Positions 38,585 to 48,601 are shown, numbered from the stretch's first letter. The stretch is DNA of 64,000 bases from Salipiger mucosus DSM 16094 (GCF_000442255.1 NZ_KE557273.1:490662-554661); one strand, 5' to 3'. Made by a program: numbers and translations. Notes: generated by a model from the sequence alone, not told the origin.

Positions 38585-39046
38585 TCAGCCCTCGACGTGG
38601 AGGTCCAGCCGCTGCTCGAAGCGGGTGCCGTCATGCGCCGTGGCATCGACCCAGACGGTCCAGTAGCCCGGGCCGAGGTCGTCCTCGGCGACGTAGCGCG
38701 CACCGTCGAAGTCGAACTCGGGCGTGCGGTCCTCGCGCACGCTGGTCGAACGGCCGATCTTGGCGCTGAAGGCCTCGGGGCGCACGGGGTAGCCCTTGGC
38801 ATCGGTGATCTCGAGCGTCACCAGCCCGTCGCCGGCCTGTGCGTCGACGGTCCAGCCAAGCGCCTCCTGCGCCGCGCGGCGGTCGTCGAAGGTCTGGCTG
38901 GCGATGTAGCCGTTCTTGACCTCGAGCCCCGGGAAGGTGGCGACGGCGTTCCAGGCGAGTGCGAGGTTCACCGCGATGATGATGCCGAAGCCGCCGCCGA
39001 AGATCGCGAGGACATGCCAGCCGGTGAGTTTGCGTTCGCGGGTCAT
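38585..39046 (-). CDS. ccoH: cbb3 oxidase accessory protein CcoH (FixH)
   Basis: FixH-family protein of 153 aa: one N-terminal membrane helix (residues 10-30) and a periplasmic domain with the YIASQTFDDRRAAQEALGW family pattern. CcoH stays with the cbb3 oxidase and helps its assembly. Its start touches the ccoG stop (one-base overlap). Confidence 0.9.
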   Translation of the reverse strand: MTRERKLTGWHVLAIFGGGFGIIIAVNLALAWNAVATFPGLEVKNGYIASQTFDDRRAAQEALGWTVDAQAGDGLVTLEITDAKGYPVRPEAFSAKIGRSTSVREDRTPEFDFDGARYVAEDDLGPGYWTVWVDATAHDGTRFEQRLDLHVEG

Positions 39047-40479
39047 CAGTTGTCCGTCCCGTTGAAGAAGGTGTCGTTGTGGGCGCGGTCGCCGTTGGTC
39101 AGGTCTTCGACCCAGAGGCGGAAATCGGTCCGTTCATCCTCGGCCGCGTCCGAGCCCGGCGGCGCGACGACGTAGACGCGCTGCAGGTAGGTCTCGTTCG
39201 CGGGCACGGTCACGGTATCCGACTCGACGCCTTCGAGCGAGACATCCAGCGCGCTGGCGCCCGAGAGCGAGATCTCGAAGGGGCGGTCCTCGCCGTGCTT
39301 GTTGAGCAGCCGCACGTCGTAGGTGTTGCGCACCGAGCCGTCCGAGAGCGTGACGAAGGTGGGGTTGCGCACCGGCGCGACGGTCATCTCGATTTCGGGG
39401 CGGATGAAGAGCGCGAAGACGAGCCCGACGCCCACCAGCGCCCAGAGCGCGGTGTAGAGGATCACGCGGGGGCGGAAGACGTGCTTCCAGACCGAGCGCG
39501 GTTCATGCCCGGCGCGTTCGCGGGTCTCGTCCGAGAGAGCGAGGTAGTCGATCAGGCCGCGCGGCTTGCCGATCTTGTCCATGACGTCGTCGCAGGCGTC
39601 GATGCAGAGCGCGCAGGTGATGCAGGCCATCTGCTGGCCGTCGCGGATATCGATGCCCATGGGGCAGACGTTGACGCAGGCGTTGCAGTCGATGCAATCG
39701 CCCAAGGCCTCGGACCCGGCGGCCTTGCGGTGCTTGCCGCGCGGCTCGCCCCGCCAGTCGCGGTAGGCGACGGTGAGCGTGTCCTCGTCCATCATGGCGG
39801 CCTGGATGCGCGGCCATGGGCAGGCGTAGATGCAGATCTGCTCGCGGGCGAAGCCGCCGAAGGCGAAGGTCGTGCCGGTGAGGATCAGCATGGTGGTATA
39901 GGCCACCGGGTGCGCGTTGCCGGTCACGAGGTCCACGGCGAGCGTGGGCGCGTCGGTGAAGTAGAACACCCAGGCGCCGCCGGTGGCGAGTGCGATCAGG
40001 AACCAGGCGACCCACTTGGTGAGGCGCAGGCGGATCTTGCGGGCGTCCCACTTCTTTTGCCTGTGCAGCCGAAGGCGGGCGTTGCGGTCGCCCTCGATCC
40101 AGCGTTCCACGAGGATGAAGAGGTCGGTCCAGACGGTCTGCGGGCAGGCGTAGCCGCACCAGACCCGCCCCAGCGCCGAGGTGAAGAGGAAGAGCCCGAG
40201 GCCTGCCATGACCAGCAGGCCGGCGACGAAGTAGAATTCGTGCGGCCAGATCTCGATCCAGAAGAAGAAGAACCGCCTCCCGGCGAGGTCGAGCAGGACG
40301 GCCTGGTCCGGCAGCTCGGGGCCCCGGTCCCAGCGGATCCAGGGGGTGACGTAGTAGATGCCCAGCATCACCGTCAGCAGGACCCACTTCAGGTTGCGGA
40401 AGGTGCCACTGACCCGGCGCGGGAAGATCGGCTCGCGCGCGGCATAGAGGGAGGGGGCGGACTTGTCGGTTTCGGCCAC
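39046..40479 (-). CDS. ccoG: cbb3 oxidase assembly protein CcoG (RdxA/FixG)
   Basis: Membrane iron-sulfur protein of 477 aa with about five helices and two ferredoxin-like clusters: CIDCNACVNVCPMG and CITCALCIDACDDV (two 4Fe-4S sites). CcoG reduces copper for cbb3 oxidase assembly in related bacteria. Preceded 66 bp upstream by a good FNR box, so it is the promoter-proximal gene of ccoGHIS. Confidence 0.94.
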   Translation of the reverse strand: MAETDKSAPSLYAAREPIFPRRVSGTFRNLKWVLLTVMLGIYYVTPWIRWDRGPELPDQAVLLDLAGRRFFFFWIEIWPHEFYFVAGLLVMAGLGLFLFTSALGRVWCGYACPQTVWTDLFILVERWIEGDRNARLRLHRQKKWDARKIRLRLTKWVAWFLIALATGGAWVFYFTDAPTLAVDLVTGNAHPVAYTTMLILTGTTFAFGGFAREQICIYACPWPRIQAAMMDEDTLTVAYRDWRGEPRGKHRKAAGSEALGDCIDCNACVNVCPMGIDIRDGQQMACITCALCIDACDDVMDKIGKPRGLIDYLALSDETRERAGHEPRSVWKHVFRPRVILYTALWALVGVGLVFALFIRPEIEMTVAPVRNPTFVTLSDGSVRNTYDVRLLNKHGEDRPFEISLSGASALDVSLEGVESDTVTVPANETYLQRVYVVAPPGSDAAEDERTDFRLWVEDLTNGDRAHNDTFFNGTDN

Positions 40480-40544
40480 GGGGGAATCGCTCCGTTCGGA
40501 TTGCCAGCTTGGTGCCCTTGTGGCCCCGCAGGCTGCACCCGGCC

Positions 40545-40558
40545 TTGACCTGCATCAA
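40545..40558. promoter_or_regulatory. FNR box upstream of ccoG
   Basis: TTGACCTGCATCAA matches TTGAT-N4-ATCAA with one change. It lies 66 bp before the ccoG start and 16 bp after the lysR stop, so it serves ccoGHIS. FnrL, encoded at 48602-49348, is the likely binder. Confidence 0.75.
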
Positions 40559-40574
40559 TATCTGTATCTGTCAT

Positions 40575-41453
40575 TCAGCTTTTTGCGGCTTCACGTCGCA
40601 GCCAGGTGATGAAGCGGCGCAGGGCCGGACGCATCACGCCGGGGCGCATCACCAGCCAGTAGCCCTTCTTGCGCGTGTCCTCGTAGATGAGGCGCAGGCG
40701 GCCGGCGGCGATATCCTCGTCCACGAAGACGCGGGCGGTGATGGCGACGCCGTGGCCCTGCCGGGCGGCCTCGATCATCAGGTTCCCGGGGAGCGAGCTG
40801 ATCCCGCGCCGGCGGTCGTGCTCGACGCCGAAGCGGGCGAACCACTCGGTCGCCTCGTTGGTGCCCATCTCCTGCAGCCAGTGGTAGTCGCGCAGCTCGG
40901 AGAGGCTGTCGATGTCGCGCTCGCCCACGAGCGAGGGGGCGGCGACCACGGCGATGGGCGAGCTGACCAGCAGCTCGGACTCGAGCCCCGGCCACTGCCC
41001 CGAGCCGTAGCGCAGCGCAAGGTCGATGCCGCCGGGGGCGAGGGGTTTCACCTCGGCCGAGGGGTCGATCATGAGGCTGATCTCGGGGTTGGCGGCGCGG
41101 AAGTGCACCAGCCGCGGCATCAGCCAGGACGAGGCGAAACCGGGCGTGGCCGAGACCATGATCGGGCGGTCGGCGTCGCGGCCGGTGAGTTCGTCGAGGG
41201 TGCGGGCCATGGTGCCGAAGCCCTCGCGCAGGGCGTCGGCGAGGCGCTGGCCCTCGGAGGTGAGCTGCATCTGGCGACCGGAGCGGTCGAGCAGGGTGAT
41301 CCCGAGATGGGATTCGAGGTTCCTGATCTGCTGGCTGATGGCCGCGTGGCTCACGTTGAGCGCGGCGCCTGCCCGCGCGACCGAGGCGGTTTCGGCGTAG
41401 GCGGCAAAGGCGCGCAGGGCCGAGAGCGGGGGGAGGGTGTTCCAGTCGATCAT
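40575..41453 (-). CDS. LysR family regulator, GcvA-like
   Basis: A 292-aa LysR regulator. The DNA-binding helix is in SVARAGAALNVSHAAISQQIRNLE (about residues 23-46); the SHAAISQQI form and the SWLMPRLVHFRAANPE sensor-domain start belong to the GcvA/AmpR-like subgroup. The target is unknown: it sits between ccoG and a small gene divergent from it, and its effector cannot be inferred. No obvious substrate gene stands next to it. Confidence 0.88.
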   Translation of the reverse strand: MIDWNTLPPLSALRAFAAYAETASVARAGAALNVSHAAISQQIRNLESHLGITLLDRSGRQMQLTSEGQRLADALREGFGTMARTLDELTGRDADRPIMVSATPGFASSWLMPRLVHFRAANPEISLMIDPSAEVKPLAPGGIDLALRYGSGQWPGLESELLVSSPIAVVAAPSLVGERDIDSLSELRDYHWLQEMGTNEATEWFARFGVEHDRRRGISSLPGNLMIEAARQGHGVAITARVFVDEDIAAGRLRLIYEDTRKKGYWLVMRPGVMRPALRRFITWLRREAAKS

Positions 41454-41553
41454 GTGTCAGCCTGCCTTACATGTCGCCATTTTTCCTGAGTGGCGTTCGA
41501 GGCCCGAAAAGTCAATCTTGGTTGCACGAAACGCGAATAGACAGGAGGCCGAG

Positions 41554-41724
41554 ATGTTCGGAATTTTCGCAAGATCTTTCATGACCGCGACGCGGAGCGA
41601 TGCCGCCCGCTGGCAACCCTCGGCCGGTCGGTGGAGCGAGGACGTGCTGCCCTTCCGCCACAACAACGGACAGACCGAGCACGAGGCCGCGATGATGCGG
41701 CGCCGGCAGCGGTCAATCCGCTGA
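41554..41724 (+). CDS. Small basic protein divergent from lysR (56 aa)
   Basis: MFGIFARSFMTATRSDAARW start with AGGAGG five bases upstream, an unusually strong ribosome site. The C-terminus is basic (MMRRRQRSIR). No signal peptide or helix of membrane length. It lies 100 bp from the divergent LysR gene, hence a possible target of that regulator. Not recognised. Confidence 0.55.
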   Translation: MFGIFARSFMTATRSDAARWQPSAGRWSEDVLPFRHNNGQTEHEAAMMRRRQRSIR

Positions 41725-41874
41725 CGCAGGGTCATAGTCCGCCCCTTGCCTCGCCATCGGAGACCGGCCGGTAGGCCCGCGGGACCAGCCGTGTAGGCTC
41801 GGCCCCGCGGGCTTCGGTCGGTCTCAGGGTGGAGGTCGTCCCGGCCCGCATGGTTTATCGGGAGGACGAATTTC

Positions 41875-42849
41875 ATGAGACATCACGCGATCCTGGCGGT
41901 CTGTGCCGCCATGACGGGGACCCTTGCCTCGGCGCAGGACGCCGACGAGGCCGAGGGCGCCGCCCATGCGGACAACCCGGCCTGCGCCGAAAGCCCCTGG
42001 GGCGCCGACGACCAGATCGGCGCGGCGAACCGCCTCTCGCCGGAACTGGCGCGCACGGCAGCGGAGCTCGTGACCGAGGGCGAGGTCTATTCGCTCGGCG
42101 CCGAGATCAGCGCGAACACGCCGGCCTACGGCGGGCGCTTCTTCAACCTGACTGTTCACGAGACCGGCCAGATCGGTCTGCCCGAGGGGTTTGCCTCGAA
42201 CAAGGCGACCTTCCTCGATGACATGTACCTGGCCTACGTGGGTGTGGGATCGCAGATCGACGGGCTGGGACATCTCGGGATCGACAACGTCTACTACAAC
42301 TGCAACGAGGCCAGCGATTTCGCCAAGAGCGACGGGCTGACCCGGCTGGGCATCGAGAACGTGCCGAACATGGTCACGCGCGGCGTGCTTCTGGACATGA
42401 CCGAGCAGCTTGGCAGCGAGGTGCTGGACGCCGGCACCGCCTTCGGCCCCGAAGAAATCCGCGCGCAGGCGGAGGCGCAGGGCACCGAGCTGCGCGAGGG
42501 CGACGTGGTGCTGTTCCACACGGGCTGGCTGTCGCTGGTCGGAGAGGACAACGAGCGGTATCTCTCGGGCGAGCCGGGGCTGTCGCCGGATGGCGCGCGC
42601 TTCCTGGCCGAGCTGGGCGTCATCGCGGTCGGGGCCGACAAATACGGCGTGGAGGCGATCCCGCTGCCCAGCGGCACCGTCGGCGAGGTTCACCAGATCA
42701 TGCTGGCCGAGAACGGGATCTATCTTCTCGAGAACATGAACACCGCCAACCTGGCCGAGGACGACGTGCACGAGTTCATGTTCGTGCTTGGACCGACGAA
42801 GGTGAAGGGCGGGGTGCAGGCGCTGGTCAACCCGACCGCGATCCGCTGA
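41875..42849 (+). CDS. Secreted cyclase-family protein
   Basis: A 324-aa protein of the bacterial cyclase/kynurenine-formamidase-like superfamily. A Sec signal peptide (MRHHAILAVCAAMTGTLASA) sends it to the periplasm. The usual metal motif HXGTHXDXXXH is reduced to VGSQIDGLGHLG, keeping Asp and the last His but lacking the first two histidines; later GDVVLFHTGW and GADKYGVEAIPLP are conserved. The missing His residues suggest a subgroup with altered metal binding or a non-hydrolase role. A lone gene between ccoP and the small basic gene. Confidence 0.8.
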   Translation: MRHHAILAVCAAMTGTLASAQDADEAEGAAHADNPACAESPWGADDQIGAANRLSPELARTAAELVTEGEVYSLGAEISANTPAYGGRFFNLTVHETGQIGLPEGFASNKATFLDDMYLAYVGVGSQIDGLGHLGIDNVYYNCNEASDFAKSDGLTRLGIENVPNMVTRGVLLDMTEQLGSEVLDAGTAFGPEEIRAQAEAQGTELREGDVVLFHTGWLSLVGEDNERYLSGEPGLSPDGARFLAELGVIAVGADKYGVEAIPLPSGTVGEVHQIMLAENGIYLLENMNTANLAEDDVHEFMFVLGPTKVKGGVQALVNPTAIR

Positions 42850-43155
42850 AGACGCGCGTGCGGCGGCTCCCCCGCGGGCGCAAGCCCCCGCAGGGCCTGT
42901 CCGCGCGCCGGACGTCGGGGTGGCCCCGGCGTCCAAGCGAAAAAAGCGCGCGCCGGGTCGGATTTTCGCGGAAGTGTGCTTGATTCGCCGCGCGTCTCGC
43001 GTAGTGTAGGACGTCATGCCCTCATGGCACGGTCGGCGCGTCGGCACGGGCGCTTCGACAAAAAAACGCCGGTGCCCCCGGAAACGCGCGAACAGAAGGG
43101 GGCACCGGCGTCACCTCCGGGCCTTGCGGCCCGAAGGGTTCTCTTGATCCCGAAT
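42850..43155. other. 306-bp gap between the cyclase gene and ccoP
   Basis: Convergent end of two units. It contains the strong ccoP terminator (43060-43110), a smaller CGGGCC/GGCCCG hairpin (43118-43133) and GC-rich sequence after the cyclase gene. No gene seen. Confidence 0.6.
43060..43110 (-). terminator. Intrinsic terminator of ccoNOQP
   Basis: CGCCGGTGCCCCC (43067-43079) pairs perfectly with GGGGGCACCGGCG (43098-43110), and on the minus strand a seven-base T run follows (A run 43060-43066 on plus). It lies 46 bases after the ccoP stop. Confidence 0.92.
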
Positions 43156-44049
43156 TTACTCCTCGGTCGGCTCCTCGCCGCCGCCCAGTCCGTGGACGTA
43201 GGTCGCCACGGCGCGGATCTCGGCCTCGTTGAGGTCGGCGCCGCCCATCGGAGGCATGACGCCGAAACGCGAGTTCCAGACAGTCTCGTGCAGCGTCTCG
43301 TAGTCGCCGCCGTAGAGCCAGATCGCGTCGGTCAGGTTCGGCGCGCCCTGGAAACGGTCGCCCATGCCCTCGGGGCCGTGGCAGCTCGAGCAGTTGATGT
43401 CGAAGACCTCGGCGCCGGCCTCGGCCGCCGCGGCGTCGCGCGGCTCGCGGTCCGAGAGGGTCATCACGAAGTTCACGACCTGGTCGACTTCCTCGTCGGA
43501 CAGCAGCTCGTCACGGCCGAAGGCGGGCATCTGCGAGTAACGCGCGTCCATGTCCTCTTCGTTGCGGATGCCGTGGGCCACCGTGTAGCGGATGTCCTCG
43601 AGCGTGCCGCCCCAGAGCCATGCGTCGTCGAGCAGGTTGGGATAGCCCCGCGCGCCCGCCGCGCCCGAGCCGTGGCACTGCGCGCACCAGGTGCGGAAGA
43701 TGGCCGCGCCGGCGTTGTTGGCATAGGTCAGCAACTCGGGGTCCTCGGAGATCGAGGCCAGCTCGACCGAGGCGAGTTCCTCGTTGATCGGCGCGAGGTC
43801 GGCCTCGTGCTCCTCGATGGCCTGGGCCACGTTGGCGCGCGTCGACCAGCCCAGCACGCCGGCGGTGGCGCCCTGGATGCCCGGCCAGGCGGGGTAGGCG
43901 ATGGTGTAGCCCACCCCCCAGATGATCGTCGCGTAGAAGACCATCAGCCACCAGCGAGGCAGCGGCTTGTTGTATTCCTGGATGCCGTCCCACTCGTGTC
44001 CCGTCGTCTCGTAGTCGAGATCGGGATTTTTCTTGTTGTCGTCACTCAT
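43156..44049 (-). CDS. ccoP: cbb3-type oxidase diheme subunit CcoP
   Basis: Diheme cytochrome c subunit, 297 aa. N-terminal soluble stretch, one membrane helix (about residues 33-52), and two c-heme sites, CAQCHGSG and CSSCHGPEG, each with a downstream Met ligand region (MPAFG, MPPMGG). It feeds electrons to CcoO/CcoN. It starts four bases inside the ccoQ stop and is last in ccoNOQP. Confidence 0.95.
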   Translation of the reverse strand: MSDDNKKNPDLDYETTGHEWDGIQEYNKPLPRWWLMVFYATIIWGVGYTIAYPAWPGIQGATAGVLGWSTRANVAQAIEEHEADLAPINEELASVELASISEDPELLTYANNAGAAIFRTWCAQCHGSGAAGARGYPNLLDDAWLWGGTLEDIRYTVAHGIRNEEDMDARYSQMPAFGRDELLSDEEVDQVVNFVMTLSDREPRDAAAAEAGAEVFDINCSSCHGPEGMGDRFQGAPNLTDAIWLYGGDYETLHETVWNSRFGVMPPMGGADLNEAEIRAVATYVHGLGGGEEPTEE

Positions 44050-44261
44050 GTCCTCGCCTCCTCGTTCTGGGCGGGTTTGTCGTGGGACGCATCGGCCGCG
44101 GCCGGGGCGTCTTCATGCCGGAAGGGAATGTTGCGCGTGCTCTCGTAGGCCTTGGTCGATCCGGGCCGGAAGGCCCAGACGATCACGCCGATGAAGAACA
44201 GGAACAGGACCAGCAGCATCCAGCTGTCGGCGAACTGTCGAAGGAGCGAATAGGTCTCCAT
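44046..44261 (-). CDS. ccoQ: cbb3-type oxidase small subunit CcoQ
   Basis: A 71-aa single-helix protein (LLRQFADSWMLLVLFLFFIG, helix about residues 14-32) with FRPGSTKAYESTRNIPFRHE after it, the CcoQ pattern. It stabilises the oxidase. It lies between ccoO (9 bp) and ccoP (overlap of four bases). Confidence 0.9.
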   Translation of the reverse strand: METYSLLRQFADSWMLLVLFLFFIGVIVWAFRPGSTKAYESTRNIPFRHEDAPAAADASHDKPAQNEEART

Positions 44262-44270
44262 GATGCCTCC

Positions 44271-45002
44271 TCAGCGGCTCGCGTCGGGTTCGAAGGTCGA
44301 GAAATCGACCAGCGTGCCCAGCATCTGCAGGTAGGCGATCAGCGCGTCGGCCTCGGAGATGCCGGGCTGGCCGTCGAAGTTGCGCACGTTCACGCTGTCC
44401 TCGCCGTAGCGCTCGAAGAGGCCGTCCACGTCGCCGAAGGGATCGATCTGCGCCGAGAAGTCGGCCTGGGCATTGTCGATCATTTCCTCGGTGTAGGGGA
44501 CGCCGACGAAGCGGTGCGTCTCCATGAGGTCCTGCACGTGCTCGCCCTCGATCAGCTTGGCTTCGAGGAAGCCGTACTTGGGCATCACCGATTCCGGCAC
44601 CACCGACTGCGGGTCGCGCAGGTGGTCGACGTGCCACTCGTCCGAGTAGCGGCCGCCGACGCGGGCGAGGTCGGGCCCCGTCCGCTTGGAGCCCCACTGG
44701 AACGGGTGGTCGTACTGCGATTCCGCCGCGAGGCTGTAGTGGCCGTAGCGTTCGACCTCGTCCCGCATGGGGCGGATCATCTGGCTGTGGCAGACGTAGC
44801 AGCCCTCGCGGATGTAGACCTCGCGGCCGGTGAGTTCGAGCGGCGTGTAGGGGCGCATGCCCTCAACGTCCTCGATGGTGTTCTCGAGGTAGAAGAGCGG
44901 CACGATCTGCACGAGACCGCCGATGGTCACGACGAGGAAGCTGAAGATCAGCAGCAGCGTCGCGTTGCGCTCGAGGATGCCGTGTTTGTCGAGAATGGAC
45001 AT
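44271..45002 (-). CDS. ccoO: cbb3-type oxidase monoheme subunit CcoO
   Basis: Membrane-anchored cytochrome c of 243 aa. One N-terminal helix (about residues 15-38), the [18 protein letters not shown] heme site and a distal Met in VMPKYGFLE match CcoO. I place the start at the ATG 45000-45002 ([14 protein letters not shown]); a longer frame upstream has no family match. ccoN ends 14 bp upstream. Confidence 0.94.
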   Translation of the reverse strand: MSILDKHGILERNATLLLIFSFLVVTIGGLVQIVPLFYLENTIEDVEGMRPYTPLELTGREVYIREGCYVCHSQMIRPMRDEVERYGHYSLAAESQYDHPFQWGSKRTGPDLARVGGRYSDEWHVDHLRDPQSVVPESVMPKYGFLEAKLIEGEHVQDLMETHRFVGVPYTEEMIDNAQADFSAQIDPFGDVDGLFERYGEDSVNVRNFDGQPGISEADALIAYLQMLGTLVDFSTFEPDASR

Positions 45003-45016
45003 GATCCTGGCCCTCC

Positions 45017-46630
<1,614 letters not shown>

Positions 46631-46721
46631 GTTTCGTCCCTTCGTCTGACCCGCACGATTCGGATGCCGTGCGAGCGGTTTTAGACTGACGGGGTTTTGA
46701 ATGTATCGATAGGGGGTGGCC

Positions 46722-46735
46722 TTGATCTGCATCAA
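46722..46735. promoter_or_regulatory. FNR box 1 between ccoN and usp (perfect)
   Basis: TTGATCTGCATCAA is an exact TTGAT-N4-ATCAA site. It is nearer to ccoN (92 bp before its start) and probably drives ccoNOQP when oxygen is low. Confidence 0.85.
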
Positions 46736-46753
46736 GGCTGCGGGACCCTAGGC

Positions 46754-46767
46754 TTGACCATGGTCAA
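46754..46767. promoter_or_regulatory. FNR box 2 between ccoN and usp
   Basis: TTGACCATGGTCAA is a perfect palindrome with T to C changes in the outer halves. A TAGAGT -10-like element stands at 46790-46795, exactly where a -41.5 class II activator site would place it, with a start near 46802 and 34 bp before the usp ATG. Strong evidence that this site belongs to usp. Confidence 0.75.
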
Positions 46768-46835
46768 GGTGCGGCGTTTCGCTCGGGCGTAGAGTGACGA
46801 CCAGTGAAAGCCGCCACATTCAAGGAGAGGATCTC

Positions 46836-47675
46836 ATGGGCTACAAGACCATTCTGACGGTGGTGACCGACGAAGCGCTCGCAGCGCCGACGATCGATCA
46901 TGCCGCGACGGTGGCCGAGGGCTGGGGCGCGCACCTGGACGTGCTGTGCTTCGGCGTCGATCGCACGCAGACCGGCTACTACTACGCCGGGGCCAACGCG
47001 ATGATCCTGCAGGAAACCCTGAACCGCGCGAGTGCCGATGCCGAGGCGCTGGCCGAGGCCGCGCGCAAGGCGCTGGGGCGTCACGACGTGCGCTGGGCCG
47101 TCGAGCAGGGCGTCGCGCAGCTGGCCGACATCGGCCGCCATGTCGCGGGCCGCGCGCGCTTTGCCGACCTCACGGTGCTGCCCAAGCCCTACGGAGGCGA
47201 GCGCGGCGTCGAGCTGGAGCCGATCACCGAAGGCGCGCTCTTCGAGGGGCAGACGCCGGTGCTGGTGGTGCCCGACAACGTGACGCCGATGCCCAAGCCG
47301 GGCCGTGTCGTCATCGGCTGGAACGAGAGCGCCGAGGCGCTGCGCTCGGTCCGGGCGGCGCTGCCGATCCTGATGGGCGCCGACGCGGTGCATGTCGTGG
47401 TGATCGACCCGCCGCAGCACGGCCCCAACCGCTCGGACCCGGGCGGGCTGCTGTCGCAGTTCCTGGCGCGGCACGGGGTGAGCGCCGAAATCGACGTGCT
47501 GTCGAAGACCATGCCGCGCGTCTCGGACGTTCTGATGCGGCATGTCACCGACGTGGATGCCGACATGGTGGTCATGGGCGCCTACGGACACTCGCGCTTC
47601 CGCGAGGCGATCCTGGGCGGGGCCACCCGCAACATGCTGGAGCTGGCCAAGGTGCCGGTCTTCATGGCGCACTGA
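46836..47675 (+). CDS. Universal stress protein, two-domain
   Basis: A 279-aa protein made of two Usp domains (about residues 1-145 and 150-279). The second domain ends with the ATP-binding GAYGHSRFREAILGGATRNML. Start MGYKTILTVVTDE at ATG 46836 with AAGGAGAGG upstream. It is divergent from ccoN with its own FNR box, so it is expected to rise with falling oxygen, as for Usp proteins in other bacteria. Confidence 0.9.
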   Translation: MGYKTILTVVTDEALAAPTIDHAATVAEGWGAHLDVLCFGVDRTQTGYYYAGANAMILQETLNRASADAEALAEAARKALGRHDVRWAVEQGVAQLADIGRHVAGRARFADLTVLPKPYGGERGVELEPITEGALFEGQTPVLVVPDNVTPMPKPGRVVIGWNESAEALRSVRAALPILMGADAVHVVVIDPPQHGPNRSDPGGLLSQFLARHGVSAEIDVLSKTMPRVSDVLMRHVTDVDADMVVMGAYGHSRFREAILGGATRNMLELAKVPVFMAH

Positions 47676-47701
47676 CCCCGGGGGAGTGGGGGATCAGTGA
47701 G

Positions 47702-47737
47702 GGGCGGCGCCGGGTGGCGCCGCCCGTTTATTTTATT
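47702..47737 (+). terminator. Terminator of usp
   Basis: GGGCGGCGCC (47702-47711) pairs with GGCGCCGCCC (47716-47725) around GGGT, followed by GTTTATTTTATT. Its 3' part coincides with the end of the extended marR frame. Confidence 0.85.
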
Positions 47738-47808
47738 CCGTCGAGCTGCGCCTTGAGCGCGGCCGGGTCCGTCCCGAGCGCCGCGTCGAGCGCGTCGTGC
47801 TCTGCCCG

Positions 47809-48177
47809 TCAGGCGGGCACGGCCCGCGCGAGCAGGGCGCGGCCTTCGTCCGTCAGGGACAGGCGGCGGTTGCGACGGTCCGCGGGATCGGGCGTGCCCG
47901 AGACAAGCCCGCGCCGCTCCAGCACCTTGAGCGCGGCGGTCAGCGTCGTGCGGTCCATGGCCAGGAAAGGCGCGAGGTCGGAGATCCGCGGCGGCTCGGG
48001 CCGGTTCAGCGACATCAGGATCGAGAACTGACCGTTGGTCAGGCCGAAGGGCTTGAGCGCCGCATCGAAGCGCCGCGCCAGCGCCCGCGCCGCCCGCTGT
48101 GCCGAAAGGCACAGGCAGCGGTCGCGCACCTCGAGTGTGGTCGAAAAGGGGAGATCGGGGGCAGCGGTATCATTCAT
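47809..48177 (-). CDS. MarR family regulator, ended early by an in-frame TGA
   Basis: Winged-helix MarR regulator. From ATG 48177 it reads 122 aa with the standard core (LTNGQFSILMSL, DRTTLTAALKVLERRGLVSG, DPADRRNRRLSLT) and stops at TGA 47809-47811. Beyond this stop the same frame continues for 26 sense codons (RAEHDALDAALGTDPAALKA...) to TAA at 47728-47730, and the TGA stands where MarR relatives have Trp in PAWRAEH. The full 149 aa would be normal MarR length. One G-to-A change would explain it; the last dimerisation helix is lost otherwise. It faces the DUF1428 gene and overlaps a palindromic operator. Confidence 0.75.
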   Translation of the reverse strand: MNDTAAPDLPFSTTLEVRDRCLCLSAQRAARALARRFDAALKPFGLTNGQFSILMSLNRPEPPRISDLAPFLAMDRTTLTAALKVLERRGLVSGTPDPADRRNRRLSLTDEGRALLARAVPA

Positions 48178-48189
48178 GTTGATATCAAC
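48178..48189. promoter_or_regulatory. Palindromic operator at the marR start
   Basis: GTTGATATCAAC is a perfect 12-bp palindrome directly against the marR ATG, and a looser copy (TTGATGGATACAA) follows at 48207-48219, close to the DUF1428 ribosome site. The pair sits over both divergent starts, a typical MarR autoregulation layout. It also leaves no room for a marR ribosome site, so marR may be read from a leaderless message. Confidence 0.6.
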
Positions 48190-48234
48190 TTTATTATCCC
48201 ATACGCTTGATGGATACAACAGGAGATATTCCCG

Positions 48235-48582
48235 ATGTCCTATGTTTCAGGCTTCATGGCCGCCGTGCCCGAGGAAAACAAGGCCGCCTACCTCGAGTCG
48301 GTCCGCAAGAGCTGGCCGCTGTTCAAGGAATACGGCGCGACGGGAATCCGCGAGTGCTGGGAGGACGTGGTGCCCGAGGGCGAGGTCACCTCCTTCCCGA
48401 TGGCGGTGAAGCGCGAGGAGGGCGAGAAGGTGGTGTTCTCCTGGATCCTCTGGCCCGACGCCGAGACGGCCCGGCGCTGCTGGGAGTCGATGGAGATGGA
48501 CGCCCGCTGGCAGGACATGTCGATGCCCTTCGACGGCAAGCGCATGATCTGGGGCAACTTCGAGACGCTGTTCGAGGCGTGA
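48235..48582 (+). CDS. DUF1428 family protein
   Basis: A 115-aa dimeric alpha-beta barrel-type protein. MSYVSGFMAAVPEENKAAYL and the block KVVFSWILWPDAETARRCWE are family features (DUF1428). No catalytic residues are established. It is divergent from marR, which probably controls it; AGGAG precedes the ATG. Confidence 0.85.
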   Translation: MSYVSGFMAAVPEENKAAYLESVRKSWPLFKEYGATGIRECWEDVVPEGEVTSFPMAVKREEGEKVVFSWILWPDAETARRCWESMEMDARWQDMSMPFDGKRMIWGNFETLFEA

Positions 48583-48601
48583 CCCGCCGCGCCGGGCGGT
48601 C

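Noticed and set aside
47809-47811. TGA in marR as a selenocysteine codon
   Set aside because: No selenocysteine insertion hairpin is apparent just after it, and MarR relatives have tryptophan here; a point change is simpler.
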